Source: Manduca sexta (taxonomy: Eukaryota > Arthropoda > Insecta > Lepidoptera > Sphingidae). Taken from it: a stretch of DNA of 64,000 nt. Made by a program: the position numbers and the translations under genes. The DNA lies in the NCBI RefSeq assembly GCF_014839805.1, contig NC_051118.1:1860001-1924000 (forward strand), in the 5' to 3' direction. The notes under the pieces are model-generated. The model had not been told where the DNA came from. It did not search any database and saw only the letters and a program-made list of their open reading frames with translations. Positions 36,101-51,100 of the stretch are shown piece after piece (position 1 is the first letter of the stretch; the number at the start of each line of letters is the position of its first letter).

Positions 36101-39100
36101 TCTAAACGGTGACGCTCACCAGTGCAGACAGGGAAGGGCCGGGCCCAGTCGGCGGCGGGCAGGCACACGGTCTCGGGTGCCCCGCGCAGCGCCCAGCCCG
36201 GCGCGCAGGAGAAGGCCGCGCGTCCGCCCACCCCGCGCGACACCACCGCCACGCGCGGCCGCCGCTCGCCCGCGCCCAGCGGCGTGTCTAGCACCACGTC
36301 GCCGCATTCCACGCCTGCGCACGCGCATACCTCTTCACTCGGGCTTATTCCACTCACTTTTTTATTACCTCCAAAGGCAGATGATCTAACAATTCATCTG
36401 ATGATAAGTGGTCACCATCATCCATGGACGTTGGCAATTCAATGTGGTTTCGGTTCACACATTTTGGGACACTGGTGTTCACAAATTTTGCCTATTTGGT
36501 CGGGACTTATCAATTACTTGATTATTGTTTTTGTAAAGAGAAGAAATATATTTTAAATGTTCAGTGGTTAGGTGTATAACCAAGAATGAAGATAATGTGC
36601 AACAGAAATGAATGGCTAATACCACTACTACACTGCCAGCACCGTACCACTTCCAGCTGAAACTTAATTAGAACTGTATCCTCATAACCCGAAGAATCAT
36701 TTCAACAAACTACCCAAAATCAATTAATTTCACTTACTTTCACACACTGGTAGCGGGGCGCTCCAATTGCCTGATGCCCTGCAGGTGATGCCCTGAGCGC
36801 CGATGAGGGCATTTCCATTGGCGCATGAGAACCTGATCTCCGTGCCTAGCCGCGTTCCTACTCCACTGGCCACCAGCCCGCGTCGTATAGGCAGTGGGGG
36901 GCAGTGGACATCTGAATGGTAAATTCCGAGATGGAAGGATCAACAGAATAGAGATTTAAATAGGGGCGACTAGTTAGCCTGACATTTTTGGAAAAATCTA
37001 AACTTTAGTTAAATTACATTATTAATATTTTTATTTGGAAGAGTATTATTTACTGAGAGGAGAAATCAACAGAAGAATTATTTTTTTTTATGAAAAGGAC
37101 ATTCTTATGTTCTATGCGGTTTTTTTTTAATCAGATGTCATGCACTTCGTCAAATTCAGGTTCAAACATTCAGTGCATGCGATCACTCAAAATCATGCTA
37201 CAATGCATTATTAATGATCTTCGTACCAGAATACCTAGACATAGGTCTTATGTAGTTGTAGTTCTAAGACTCTTCTGTAACTTCTGCTGCTTACTGTAAT
37301 GGACTTTGACTGTTATTATGAATCTTAAGGAGTAGTAAATAAGGGTCTTAAGTTGTTGATATAATCAGAGATAATATTTCTTCTGCTGTGAACAGTATGA
37401 CCTTGATCCTGCAGGTTATTGTATGCTGTGTAGTAAACCGTAAAAAACTCTGGTCTCTCACTTAAACAGTCGAAAATAGGTTTTCCTTATATTTTTTGTA
37501 TACTTAGCAATCAGGAGTAGTAATAGTTATGTCTCAATTGACAGTTCTGAGTAAAAAGAAAACAAAAGTATTTTTTCTTGCTGTCCTATATTATCTAAAA
37601 AGCTACATATTTAGAGGCACTAAATTCTTATAGGAAGTCTACCTACAAGTCTACCCTTAGTAAGTTTAGTTTTATGAGACATCGAACAGTTGCTGATACC
37701 TATATCACAGGTTATCATATTTTTGGTACCAGCAGAACACATCAATTCTTGCATAAACTTCACTCTGACTTTTTACTGGTTCATGTAGTGTTCTAGTAAA
37801 CAATAACTTGTATATGTTACCTACCTTCAACAATGATCTCCACTTGATGACTCTGCCGCGCTGGAGTCTCGCATCTGTATATCCCGGAGTCTTCCTTCAC
37901 TGCATTGATGATGCTGAGCCGGTACTCCAGCTGGCTGTCTCGGCCAGGGTCTGTTGTCCAGCCCTCCGCGTATTTACGATCAGGACTGTATGGAAAGCAT
38001 AGGAGGATATTTATCCAATTGCTATGGTTAGCCCTTGAAATTTTAAAGTAAAATCTAATGTGAATAAAATGTATAATTACATCTATAACCTGACGAGAGG
38101 AAGAAATAGAACTAATTACTTGTACTGACAACGTTAACTTTAAAATGAAATGCAAAAGTGGCGGCTCTAAAGCAGGATTTTTTCATTCTTGGTCAGGTTA
38201 TATTTTCGTAGATCGTAATCAGTTGACAAATAATTTATGTGTATTTTGCATTTTGCCATGAAATGTAATTGTTCATCATTAAAAGACAATAAGTCTTTCA
38301 TATAGTGGTAGGAAAGAATTATTGTCTTTCTAAAGCTAATTCTCGAACACTATATATTATATCTTAATACATAATGCGCTTTAACTAAGAATTATAACTA
38401 TCAAAACACTAAATTTTGTAAAGGAAATAAAATGGATCCCTGCTCACATACTGAACAGAATAACTCACTCTGGATTGGTGTGCGTGACATTCCATTTAGG
38501 GTTGCCGAACCTCCTCATCCAGAGGCACTCCATGTGCAGCACCGTGCCAGGATACACAAGCAGTTTGCCGTCGTTCGTCTGGGCTATTGGACCCTGGGAG
38601 TGCCGGAACAATATCGTTGGAGGTTTGTCCACTGGAACAATTTGATGTAATTAGACGTGTAAATATATCTTTGGCTAATGATTTCTTATGTCTACGCGAA
38701 TATTAGACATTAAAATTAAACTATTTTTTGGATTTTATCGCGGTTTTAATGTTTTAGTTTTCTCATGACGTTTTGAAGATTGAAGTTCTCTCCGTGACAA
38801 CAAAGGCTGCAAAGTCTTCGAAACGTCTGGAGAAAACTAAGACATTAAAAACACGATAAAATCCGAAAAATAGTTTAATTTTAATATCTTTGGCTAATAT
38901 AAAGACCAATCATATACCAAAGATCGATAGTGAGTGAGAGCGAGAAAAAAAGGTCAACTCCTATCAAATAATAAGAAGAAAATAACTTAAGATGAAACGG
39001 AAGATGCTGTCTTTTGTGACGAATGTAGCTAAGCGAATGGACAGTGTAACTTTCCGTAAAGGCAATTTTAATAGTTCATTACTTTCAGAACAGACATCGT

Positions 39101-42100
39101 ACAATAAAACTCCCAATACTAAGGTCGAAAGTTGATAAGATAAAAGCTTACTAGCGTAGTCGTTCTCTTGGTTGAGTCCGTAACAAGATGGCTTCACGCC
39201 GTCCCACGAGCCGCTGATGCACTTCCTGGTCTGGGAGCCGGTCATCGCGTACTTTCCTATGTCGCTGCATCTGAAATAAAGTTTCTGTTATCTGATTTTG
39301 AGATGATTGATTATATTACCATTAGTTAAGTAGGACAATAACTGATAATCTAAGCAATGATGTTCATTAATCATCGCAATTTCATTCACAATTTTCGGTT
39401 AATCGAAATAGACCCATTGCAACAAAGTAGGTATAAAATTAGTTTAACATGCAAATACCGATTACTTAATTTGATTTTCCATTTACGGCAGATTTGAAAA
39501 AACACTAAGTGTCATTGGCTGCTATTTTGTTTAGAATAAAATCATCTTTTATGTCGATTTCATCATGATCATGAGCATCAGACACATAAAGTCTACTGCT
39601 GAACAAAGCCTTGCATAAAGATTTCCAGACGGACCTGTCGAAAGCAGCCTGCATTTAAAATGTTCCTGCGACCTTTATTTAAGTCGCCTGTCCACCTTGG
39701 AGGTAGACGTCTAAAGCTATGCTTGCCGGTATTTGGTCTCCATTTCATTCTATCGATTTCATGACCACTTCTTTAAAACTGGCTGGTAGTTGGTGATAAG
39801 CCTTATAACAAACTTTTTTTTATTAACAACTCTTTTTTAATACCTCGATATGATAACAGCTCCGTAAGGGAAGTCGACGGTCTCTGTGATCTCCAGGTCG
39901 TTGTAGAAGGCGACCACGTGCGGCTCGTCATTGTGGAACGTGCAGCTGTTATTGTTCATCAACTCCTCGCTCTGAGCCTCGAGGTCCTCTGGAAATATAT
40001 TGCTTTAAAAATGGCATGTCCCTCGCGCCGATGTTGTCAACTCAATACAAACATATTTTGCTGGTGGTTGCACATTTGTATCCGCCCGGATAGCGACCAC
40101 CGTATACAAGGTGTAAAATCTGCTATAGTGCCCCAAATGATTAGCATATTAGAATCAGCTCGTGAGGGTTCCGTTTTGAACAAGATAATTGTGTCGAATG
40201 CTGTTGGACAATCCACTTTCGTCAGTTGATATTGTTTAGATATCAATTATTTGACATGAGCTCGGTGCAGTCATCCTGTGGTGGTTTAAAGTGCTGTACT
40301 TGCTAGACACAGTTTCATAGTAGTGTTTCATGCCATGACATTAGCAGCATCTGCGTTGTCTTATTATTCAAAGCACCTAATATAAATAGGCTGCTATATC
40401 CCCGATCAGCATACAGGCTACATTTTATCCCAGAGAGTTATGTATGCAGTGCCATTTTTGGATATGGTCTGATATAATACTGTTAGACTTCCACTTACCG
40501 CAGTTAAAACTCTTGCCAACCCACTCCCCTTGCTCGCATATGAGCTTCCACGTAGTCTTCTCTCCCATTATGGACGCTATGCATTTGAAAGTGATCTCTG
40601 TTCCGTGCGGGTAGCCTTCTAAACCCAATGTGCCGTTTACTTCGTCTCCGTCGCGGTACACTAGCGTGCCTTGGACCCTTCAAAAGAATTTGGGTTTTGA
40701 CGATGGGTCCAAACATTTTAAACCTACTTTTACACAGTGGTGGTTCTAGTTGAATTATTATCATCTACTAAAACTGATTGTTTTTGTTCTTTAGAATCTA
40801 ATTGGCTTTTATATAAAGCAACAAACATGAAAAATTACATTAATTTTAGATATTGATCTGATGCTGTAATTGGTATTTTTGTCTTAGTAAATTATTCAAA
40901 TAGTATCTTTAAGTTATATATTTTGACAAATTACTCATTGAACATATAAAAATATCTTACATAATATAGGATCCAATTTGAAATTTTCTAGAAAATTCGC
41001 TGTACATTTTTGTATACAACCTATGGACAATTTTGTAATTTTTGTTGAATCAGTCTGACATTTGCAACGCTAATTGTATAAATAATTATTATAAATATAT
41101 AATACTTCATTAAAACATGCACTACGTTTAGTGGAATCGTAAGTCAGCAACAAAATGTAAGCTCGGCCAAGACATAAAAAGCCAATATCACGGCCATACA
41201 CATAGCTATCTGGTTCAACATATACACATAAATGTATGTTTAGGTAGATTTCGCAGACTCGATCAAAGTTTTTACAAAATCTTCAATTTGAATATTGAAT
41301 TCAACTTCAATTCTTATGATCTGTTACGTTACTTTAGTTCTTTGAGATGCTCCAAATTTCTGAATTTTCGAAACATTTTTTCACAGTGTTTTAGAGATAG
41401 TATGCGATATCCACCTAACTGAGGCGACGCCTTAGAATCAACCTAATAACAACTAAACCCTGCCATCTAGGGATTTGATCCTTCCAAAAAGAAATGTACA
41501 TATCGAAATAATCGAAAATTGAAGTATCTTGAAATGCTGTAGAAAATCTGATGGGATGACACTGTCAGCATCATTCGAAGATGTTTATGATGAGTGTGAA
41601 CAAGTGATGTGTAAGTTAAAGAAGCAAAATTCCGAACCTATATAGGTCTCACCAGGGCTTGGCATCCCTGTACGCCTGGGTCCCTTTCAGTCTTATCCAG
41701 CCAGCAAATAAGAAATTTACTTTTTGCAAAAACATTACATTCTTTTTGTTTTTCTCAGCTCATATCGTCTTCTAGGATGACGATGATTTAGATTGTGAAC
41801 GAGCCGGGTCCTCGCCACTTCATATTTTATAACTTGTAAAGTACCAAATTTGATCCTAGTGACATTGGACCCAACTTGTTCCAAAAATTCACACAAGACA
41901 ATAGCAAAACAAAATATATATAAAAGAAAATCAAAGAACTCAAAGCGTTAGAAGCAGATTCGGGACCAACATTTTGCTAAACAATCCCAGATGTCATCAA
42001 TCATAATTTTTTGTAATGGCGAATAATAATAGCAAAATCAGGCCCATTATTTCACGTGGAAAATAAAAGATATATCAATGAGAACGTAGTTACGCTATAT

Positions 42101-45100
42101 TTCACGATCAACGCGTATGAAGACAGTTGAAACCATAGAAGAAATTTATACACCAGACTTATAAAAACAGTAAGATTTGATCAAATTGATGAAATTGAAT
42201 TAAAGGAAACAATAGTCAAATAACCGAAGAAATAGACGATACTGGACAGGTGAGGGCGTAGTCACAATATAGCGTAATTACAGAAAACGATAAAAAATGA
42301 ATGGACAAACATAAAACACACAAAAGCTACAATGAAAGCGTTTGTTGATAAATAAATGATACATCAGTACGTTGACATCCATATTATAAGTTTTACAACT
42401 TTCAATTTGGAAACAGTCTTCTAAATTATAACATCAAAAACCATTGCTTCTTATTTTGAAGTATACTTTTTTAAAATATGGATGAAAACATTTTGCTTCC
42501 CCGATTGCCCAAAATATACAGCCCTATCGACCTCGATTTATTTTTTAACAAGTGAATTCTCGTTACCTTGCCGGAGGGCCGCAGTCGGTGATGCTCTTTC
42601 CGTCTAGATCCGGTTCTAGATCCGATATATCTTCCCTGACTATGTCTGAACCGCTTTGGTAGGCTGATGTCGGTCGTGGTCGAGTTAGGTTAGCTGCAAG
42701 TTGTAGTATACGTACCTTGTTTAAAATCTATGAGATTACTCATGTCTCAGACAAGCTGCCTGATTAACTAGATCAAATTTGGAATGGTATGAACATAACT
42801 GAATAATCAGCTTATATATTTTTTATAGTTTTATGTTGGAATATACTTTGACATATCAGAAGCTAAGGCAGTGGTGTAGCGAGAGTTCTTGCTACCATTA
42901 GTGGAACCAAAACATGTAGCCCCAAGGCACCGGGACAGACAGAAAAGAAAGTCGTTTCGTGAAATAAGTGGGGTGTAGCCCGCAGCACGAGATACATGCG
43001 CCAACATTCTTTTTCATATTTTGCCGCTCCCCTTAATGTGAAGCCTCCTCCTCCGCACCAACTACGTTAGGTCAACGGCTCGAGGCAAACACTATCTTTT
43101 TTGATGTTAGTGATAATTTAAGAAAAATCCAATTTCCAAATTCTTTCTTTATAAAACCGAGCCCTATCTCCCTCATTACTTCTTACCAAAATCTACCCAC
43201 CCAAAGGCCTGCAAAAGTCATGTACGGTCGGCTGCAATCTTCCCAAATGACAATTCAGTGTAGCTGGTGGTGCTCGGCCAGGGTCGCAGGCGATGTTGAC
43301 TGATGAGGCGTGGGCGACTGTCAGCCCAGACCTGTACCCTGCCTCGTACGACGCGCCGTGGAGCAGTGGAAGCTCGCAGGGGGCTAGAAAAAATATGAAT
43401 TTCAAATGTATAGCCGGAGCAGGAGAATAAAAAACTTCGTCATGATGTGACAAAATATGAAACAAATTTCTACTATTCACAACGATATCTTTAAAACTAA
43501 AAAGCAACCGTGACGCTCCTAAAGTAGATTCTTATTTATCTAGCTAGGCTATACTAAAAAAAAATAAAAGACCTAACACTCCCGTCCATACCCTAATCTT
43601 TATGAGTAGCACCTCTATTAATCTTGATTTTTTGATGGGACCTTAAAACATTAAAGATCTGTAGTATACTGGAAGTTTCCCGAGAATATAACACCCCTAT
43701 TCCTTCCCTAATCGCTACTACTTTCCGTGAAGGGCACCGCGACTTTAGACTTGCAGTGATTACTTAAAATCAAGGAATATAGTAGACTCGTTTGTCGGCC
43801 TATCTAAAAATAATCGTTATTATTCCAAAACCAAACAATTGTAAAAGATTTGTGGAGAATGCAAACACGTATTGTTTATTAGAAGCTCGTTACTGTTCCC
43901 ATTTCATGAAAACTAAATGCTTTACCTCATTTGAAGGTCACTCGGCTTCCTCATTAATGACAGATAACCTAAATGGTACTGCTTGTAGCACGCGTTCTAT
44001 TGCACTATTAACATGACGTTTAGGTAATGGTTTCTTAATACGATGAGAAATTACGGCCGTTTCTGTTTTATCACACAATTTTCTATCACCAGATGATTAC
44101 AGAAGTATTTGGGATCTTTAAACCGAATATAAATATACGATAGGTGATAAAGTTAATTTGTATTTGGATTTGTTTTTATGGGTGAATATTTAAATATACA
44201 GACAATTTTATCGATGCATTTTTAAATAATCCTTTGTTAGAATACTCATTAATCATCATGAAATTGTAACCGCTAGACACATATAAAATAAAAATAATGT
44301 CCTATAGGGCTTATAGCCTCACCAGGAAAATTAACTTTGCCATATTGTAGTAAAATAAGGAACAATTTTATAATACTGACAATGTTAACTATTAAACGAA
44401 AAAGCATAAGTGAAGCCACCAAATGAAGTTTTATATATTACTGGTCACGCAATAAACCTTACAGCATTAAGTAGAGTTTATATATTACCTGCAACACACT
44501 CTGGCATGCTGGTGACGGCCCACTCTCCGAGCCAACAGCGCAAGTTCGTAGGACCTTGCACGTTGTATCTGAAATAAGAGTTTTACTTGGTATATTATTT
44601 CTTTCGCGTTCGTCGTAATGGTATCTATCCCTATTCTTCAAATATCTCTATATATTTAATATTACTTGGAGTAATTCTTTCATTTCCTCCAAATTCTTAG
44701 CCACTTCAATTCCTTTTGATTTAATTTATAGTTTTGATTTTCAAAAACAGACTGATAATAATGTGCATAACTCAAAATACAAGAGCTTCTAAAATAAGGT
44801 CAGGGGTCCCTATTTCGTCTATAAAGGCGAATCCATCTTTTTTCAATTACGGACATTCTATGCGAAGGACAGCTTCGATAGCCCTATAGGTAAGAGACTA
44901 AAAAAATCCCCTATTTACCTATATGGGCATCTAAGCTGTCCTACAATTAGAACGTTCGTGATTGCAAAAGACGGATATACCCTCGTGAACGGAATAGGGC
45001 CTCCTGACCTTGGATATAAATGAAGAGGAATAAGAAAACAGCCTCACCCGTATTCACAAGAGAAGTGCACCACTTGTCCATTAGGCACTGGATCTGTCTC

Positions 45101-48100
45101 GTTCAATTCTTTCTCCTCCTGTCCGATACCCAAGTTCTGATGTCCTGATTCCGACATTGTGTAGATTCCGTACTCCGTGGATGGTACGTGACAAGGCACT
45201 GGAACGAGATAGCTTTATTAGAAAAATCATGGAAACACCAGTAGACCGTGAGAAGAATCTAGCGGAATACGCAAGCATAGTCCAAATTAAAGTATGGCAG
45301 GCATGCAGAAATTAAAAATAAATTTTGAGAAGTTTAATAGAATGTAGAAGCTAGAAGTAAAAAACAGTTTTAATAGATAATATAGGTAAATTAAAAAAGG
45401 TAATTTTCATAAACAATGAAGTTATTTTTTATAACATGAAAGACATTACGCCGGGCGCAGACAAAAGTTAAACTAAGTCAATTTGATTTAGCTCGTCGAA
45501 ATATATTTGAAAACTAGTTTCTTTGTCAAACTGTATATATTGTTATTTTCTAAACTAGATTGGCTTAGTTCTTAGTCTCCAACTGACGTAAATGCTGTAC
45601 TATGAATAATTCGTACAACGTTAGTTATACTTACGTATTTCACATTTAGGTTTCTCAGGTTTCCACCGCCCTCGCACGCACTTGGCTGTTGCATTTTGCT
45701 CCAAATTCAAGCCGTAACCTTTCCCGCAGGCAACTCGTACTATTGTTCCTGGAGGGTTTTGGAATTAGTGTACTAATAATGTAATATCTATAATTTGAGA
45801 CCTACTCCATTAACACAAGCTCAGAGATTCGTAACGAATATGTATTTATTTTTCACAATGTCTAACCAGGATCATAAAAAACCCCGCCGTGGTCTGATGA
45901 TGTATAGAACAAATTCCATCTATGGACAACTTTAACTTAATGATTTCTTAGGTTTACGCGAATGTTAGACATTAAAATTAATTATTTTTCGGATTTTATC
46001 GAGGTTTTAATATTTTGGTTTTCTCCCGACGTTTCGAAGACTTTGTAGCCTTCATGGTCACGGGGGGGACTGAGGTGTTGTTCATCCGCAAAGTCAAAGT
46101 TACAATATCTACCTACATTATACAAATATACAACTTATTTACATTGAAGCTGTTGGTAACTTTAACTTAGCGAAAAAACATATATTTCAAACCCAGACTG
46201 AAGAGGCGTGCTAGCGGGAATATACATAAATGAAGTCATTAAAGAGCTACCAAGAACTTTTATCAGTAAAATAATTATGTCTGCCGTTCTTTCCTACTAT
46301 TTAATTGCGTAAGTATTTATTGTTTTAAAAGGCGCGTACCTGAGCTGAAAGTATTATTAGGATCCCGACCGTACTTCACAACTTCGATGTTGACATAAGG
46401 ATCGCTAGCTATCGGCTCACAAGGACTCTTGGGTCGGCCCCTCCGTCCCTTCTCAGTAGAGTTGCCAGTTTTATTGGAGTTGTCGATTGTTTCTTTTATG
46501 TCGGAGCTTTGTGCTTGCTCCTCGCTCGATGGATCTGGTGGAGGGTGGCGGGTACGGCCACCTTTTCCTTCTCTGCCCCTATATGGTAAAATTTTGTTCT
46601 AAATCGTAGGAGTTAAAGTAGCTTATGAGTAATCTGGTTTGATTAAAGATGATATGAGATTTAAACAGTTTCCTAAGTTTTTGTGACTAGGACCTAGGTC
46701 TTTAACAGACCTATGATAATAATATAAATATTAACGATGAAACAAAACCTGTGCTGAAACGGCAAGCAATAAATAAAGTTTGGTAACAAACGACATTTCT
46801 AAAATATTTGTTCTGCTGTAGCAAGGCGCCAGTACCAGTTATAATAAGAATTCTACTTACGTTTTTGGTACAGTAGCAGTTGTTTGATTCAGTCTATCTG
46901 TTTTCCTGCTTGTTCTCTTATCTCTTTTATCTAGAATATTATCCACTTCAGTAGAGTTCGTCTTATTATGCTGCAGAGGGATGACTGCTACTTCTTTGCT
47001 CGATTCAGTTTGATTCCTCTTTAGCGGTATAACTTTTAGTAATTCTGTGCTTATATCATTTGTAACTTCCAGATCATTAATAGGTTTAGTGAATTCTCTG
47101 TAATGTTCTTCTTCATTCACATACCTCTTGCGTCGTTTAGCTATCGCCGTGACTGTCTCGACAGTCGATTCCATGCTATCTAATTCATCATCCAAATCTT
47201 TTTTCACATCACTGTTCTTGTTCAAAAATCTTTTTCTCCGTTTATCGATATATCTCTCGAAGTACTCGTGCTTTAGTTTATCGATATTTTCGATGCTATC
47301 GTCCAGTTTATCGGCAAATACTCCCCCTTTTAGTATTGTTGCATGCGGAAGGTCGTAACTATCTGAATCTTGGTAATCGATTTCATCGTCATGTTCTATT
47401 ATATCATCGTCTTCCGGTTCATAAACAGGTTGATAGGAATAAAGTCTATGACCAATAGGTTCTCCATGAACGTTATAAACAGTGTAAACGGCTGTGGGAA
47501 AGTTTTCATCATTATCATCTACTGTACCAGGCACAATATCCTCTTCAAAATCATCGAACTTCTTCATGATCTTAAAATTCGCGTGTCGTAAGGTCGGTTT
47601 TTGCGTGCCATGGTTGTATTTATCATATAGTTCGTCGATGTACTGTTGTGTGGGATTGGTTTGGCGGCGGAGAGAGTTGTAGTACTGACGAAGGTAGGCT
47701 GATCTTCGGTGTCTGAGCTCAGTGTCGATGGAGCGGCGTCTTCGGCTCCAACGGATACGCGGGTGTTGGTAAAGTGTGCATCTTTGGAATTGTTACATGA
47801 AATGGAAGTTAAAAATAGTTTACTAAAACGATCTTTATTAACGACTTGTTAAACAAATGGAACATTTTGTGATTTTTAATTTAATTTACGATACTTTTAT
47901 GACTTGAAAATTAGCTTAAACTGAAATGCGTCTACCTTATTTTTTTTACAATGTGTAAGTAATTTCGACAAATAATTACCGGCACAAAGACATTGGCGTG
48001 GTGTATTAAAATTACTGACTTACTTGGGCAACTCCCGTGGGCTCCAGTGACCTCCCACGCAGGTCGCTCCAGGAGGACCTTCAGATAATACATAGCCTTT

Positions 48101-51100
48101 CTCACATTCGTACATTATTTGTTTGTTATTTACTACCTGTAATAAATAAACATCGTACAATAAAACTCCTTTTAGAAGAATATATAAATAAATATTTTCA
48201 AACATACTTTCTTGACGTAAGGTCGATAATCGTATAGCCCCATGTTACCGACTAGCAGAACTTTTCCATTTTCTATGTATCCCGGGAATGGACAGTACAC
48301 TGGAAAAGAATAAAATATTTAAAGTTATGTATTTATTACATTTCTCAAAAGCACTTTTATTGTATGCGTTTTGTCTAAATTGAGCAGTATTGCTTTGTCT
48401 ATATCAAACAAACATCACCATATATCCTCAAAAGGATATGCTGACTCGGGCGCCTACTTTTCGCCATGTGCTCCATCCTACGATGTAATAGGTGGTGAGC
48501 CTATATCGGGGTAAAATTCCAGATTCCGATCCGATTGCCGCTAAATAACAATGTTCGGAGTAGAGATTTTGTTGCCATTATTTTGTGGCAGGCATTAGTC
48601 GTGGATTTGTTGACAGTTTACGGATAGTTGTACGCATCAATTAATTTTATAATTCATTTCTTTAAACAAAATCACTTTGGAAGGAATGATAATGAGTCGA
48701 TATAACTACTTTTAATTCGTATAAAATTTGTTTCAAGCTGTTATATTCTACGAAAGATAATAACTATCTTTGTTAATATTTAATATTAAAGCAATGACAA
48801 TTGTCAGAATTTCTTGCTAATTGGAAATAGATAGGTATTTTATTCCTTGTTAGTATTTTTTGCTAACTCCGAAATAGATGTCTCGAAATAGGTATTCCAA
48901 AGAATGAAAATAGTTTCAAGGTTAATTATGTTGTGTAGATCTGTCACAAACTATGTAAGCACCAGTTGAAGATATTATTATATAGTTATTTTATATGTTA
49001 GTGTAATAATACAAATAAATAAAGGTTACATTTGCCAAACATACCTTCCTCGCATTTCGGAGTCTCCCCACTCCAATTCCCAAAAGAGCAGACCACGATG
49101 GGATTTCCCTTCAACTCGTACCCATCCTTACACCTAAACCTGGCCTTCATACCGTGTTCAGTTTTGGGAGCTATCACCATCCCGCTGCGAGGGAATTTGG
49201 GCATCTTCTTACACCTGGTAATGGGAAAGACATTGGTATTATCAGTTTTTGATGACTTAGGCGCATAGAACTTACAAACTAGTAAGTTCAGAGTTTGTAG
49301 TATTTCTGGGTAACAAGTTAACAGCGTAACGCGTTAGAACGTTGTATAAATGTAGCGCGTAGAAAATACCTATTTCCTTCACAACGATCTATACATTCAA
49401 TGAAAAGTTAAATAAAATAGTGTAACAAGAAGGCACCTTCTTTTCACTTAATATTTTGTCCAAATTTACTGGTTACGCTAAGTACAGTAGAGATCATAGA
49501 AGTAGGTAAATATTTGATTAAAATATATTTTCATGTTCCCTGTATGTGGTCTACAGCAACCTTCTCAAAATATTATAGCTTAGTATAATAATTAGCATCC
49601 TCGATTTCAAAGTCAAAAGTTTTTTCAAAACCTCTATAATCCATCAGACCTTGCGAGATAGGATAGCTCTCCAAGACCTGACTACCAGAAGCTTTGTAAA
49701 GAGCATCAGACCTGGCGGGCTGGCAGCGCGGTATCTGTGTCCAGGTGCCATTGTTGCAGGTCACCGCCGCGTTGTTCGACGGGAACTCGTAGTTCTTCTC
49801 ACAGTCAACCATTATCACTTCGCCTGGAAACATGATAATATGTTATATTCTTCTAGGGCTCTAAGAACTCCCCACATAAATCCATGTATATTGCTTGACA
49901 GAGAACTTTTATTGAATTTCATAAGACCTGATTTACTTGAGGATTGAATTAGCGTCCAAAATGGTGGCGCTAATAGGCACTCCCCTATGGGTTCTCTTCC
50001 CAATATATATTTATAATCACGAGAAATTGTGGATGCACTAAGAGTTTAGACTTCTGCTAACATCTTTTTACTATCAAGTATTATGGTTACTTTGGCGAGA
50101 AATAGTTAAAGATTTTTTTAAAAATAAAACGGACCCGCTCATTTCTTGTCACGTATTATAGAATTATGGGTATAACTGCTATTTCAAAGATGTAGGAATG
50201 TCTGATGGTCTCACCATGCTGCACCATTGAGGAGCTGCCCACGATCTGCGTGTTGGGCTCGTGTGTCGCGTTGTCTGTCTTGTTCTCCACCAGTACCACC
50301 TTCCCCTGAGACACGTGGGGCACCACGCATGGCGCTGGAAAATTTGGTCAATAGTTCAGTCAATGCAGTCACGTGTTGAACAATTGCTATACAATTTGCT
50401 ATACAAATGGCTGGCTTTCTAAATAAAATAAAATCATGTTTCGTCTTTTCTTCTCACAAAAAGCAATACATGACTCTCACTATTAATCCCAAATTTCCTT
50501 TTATCTCTTTGAAATTCAGTTCTGTATACTCTAGTTCATAGTCCAAAGTTCATGAAATGTCTTACCCAAGCACTGCGGCAGCGGATGACTCCAAGTACCA
50601 TCGCTCTGGCAAATGGCGGACCCGTTGCCTTCCATCTTCATGCCATCCTGGCACCGGAAGATAATGGACGCGCCCAGCCCAGTTCCAGAAGAGATGTTCT
50701 CCAACCATCCATTCCATAACTGTCCAGGATGCCCGCAGTTGATCTCTGGATGGAGTTAAGGATTTAGTTCAGGAGAATTGAATGCTTTACCAATTAACAT
50801 TCTTACTTACACAATCAATCCGTTATGCGATATTTGTATGCATCTTCTTTTGCCCTTGCAGTTTACCACATTTTTAAACAGTTTACTTCGTTTAGGTTAC
50901 TGATAATTTGATGTGACGAATAAAGTTCCTCGGCAGTAATATAGTTATAGGCCTGATTGTAAAGATTAAAAATCTTTTTTGAGGACGCCATTTCTACTTT
51001 ATCGTTTTATAGTTAACGTTGTAAATATAAGAAATTAGTTTCATATTTTTAACATGGCATGAGTATTTCATTTTCACAATCAGGCTACAAAAACATAAAT

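Noticed and set aside
36122..36556. 144-codon plus-strand ORF and other long ORFs over 36.1-36.4 kb
   Set aside because: They overlap GC-rich exon 25 on the opposite strand. GC-rich codons lack stops, and the peptides are Pro/Arg/Ala-rich with no domain.
46420..46470. AT-hook-like GRRGRPK in exon 13
   Set aside because: The residues lie in an extracellular low-complexity spacer of a predicted secreted protein; the match is likely compositional.
46857..47567. 236-codon minus-strand ORF as a separate gene
   Set aside because: It is part of exon 12: the frame continues upstream to the acceptor at 47,781, supplying the last Cys of CCP8, and there is a donor at its end.
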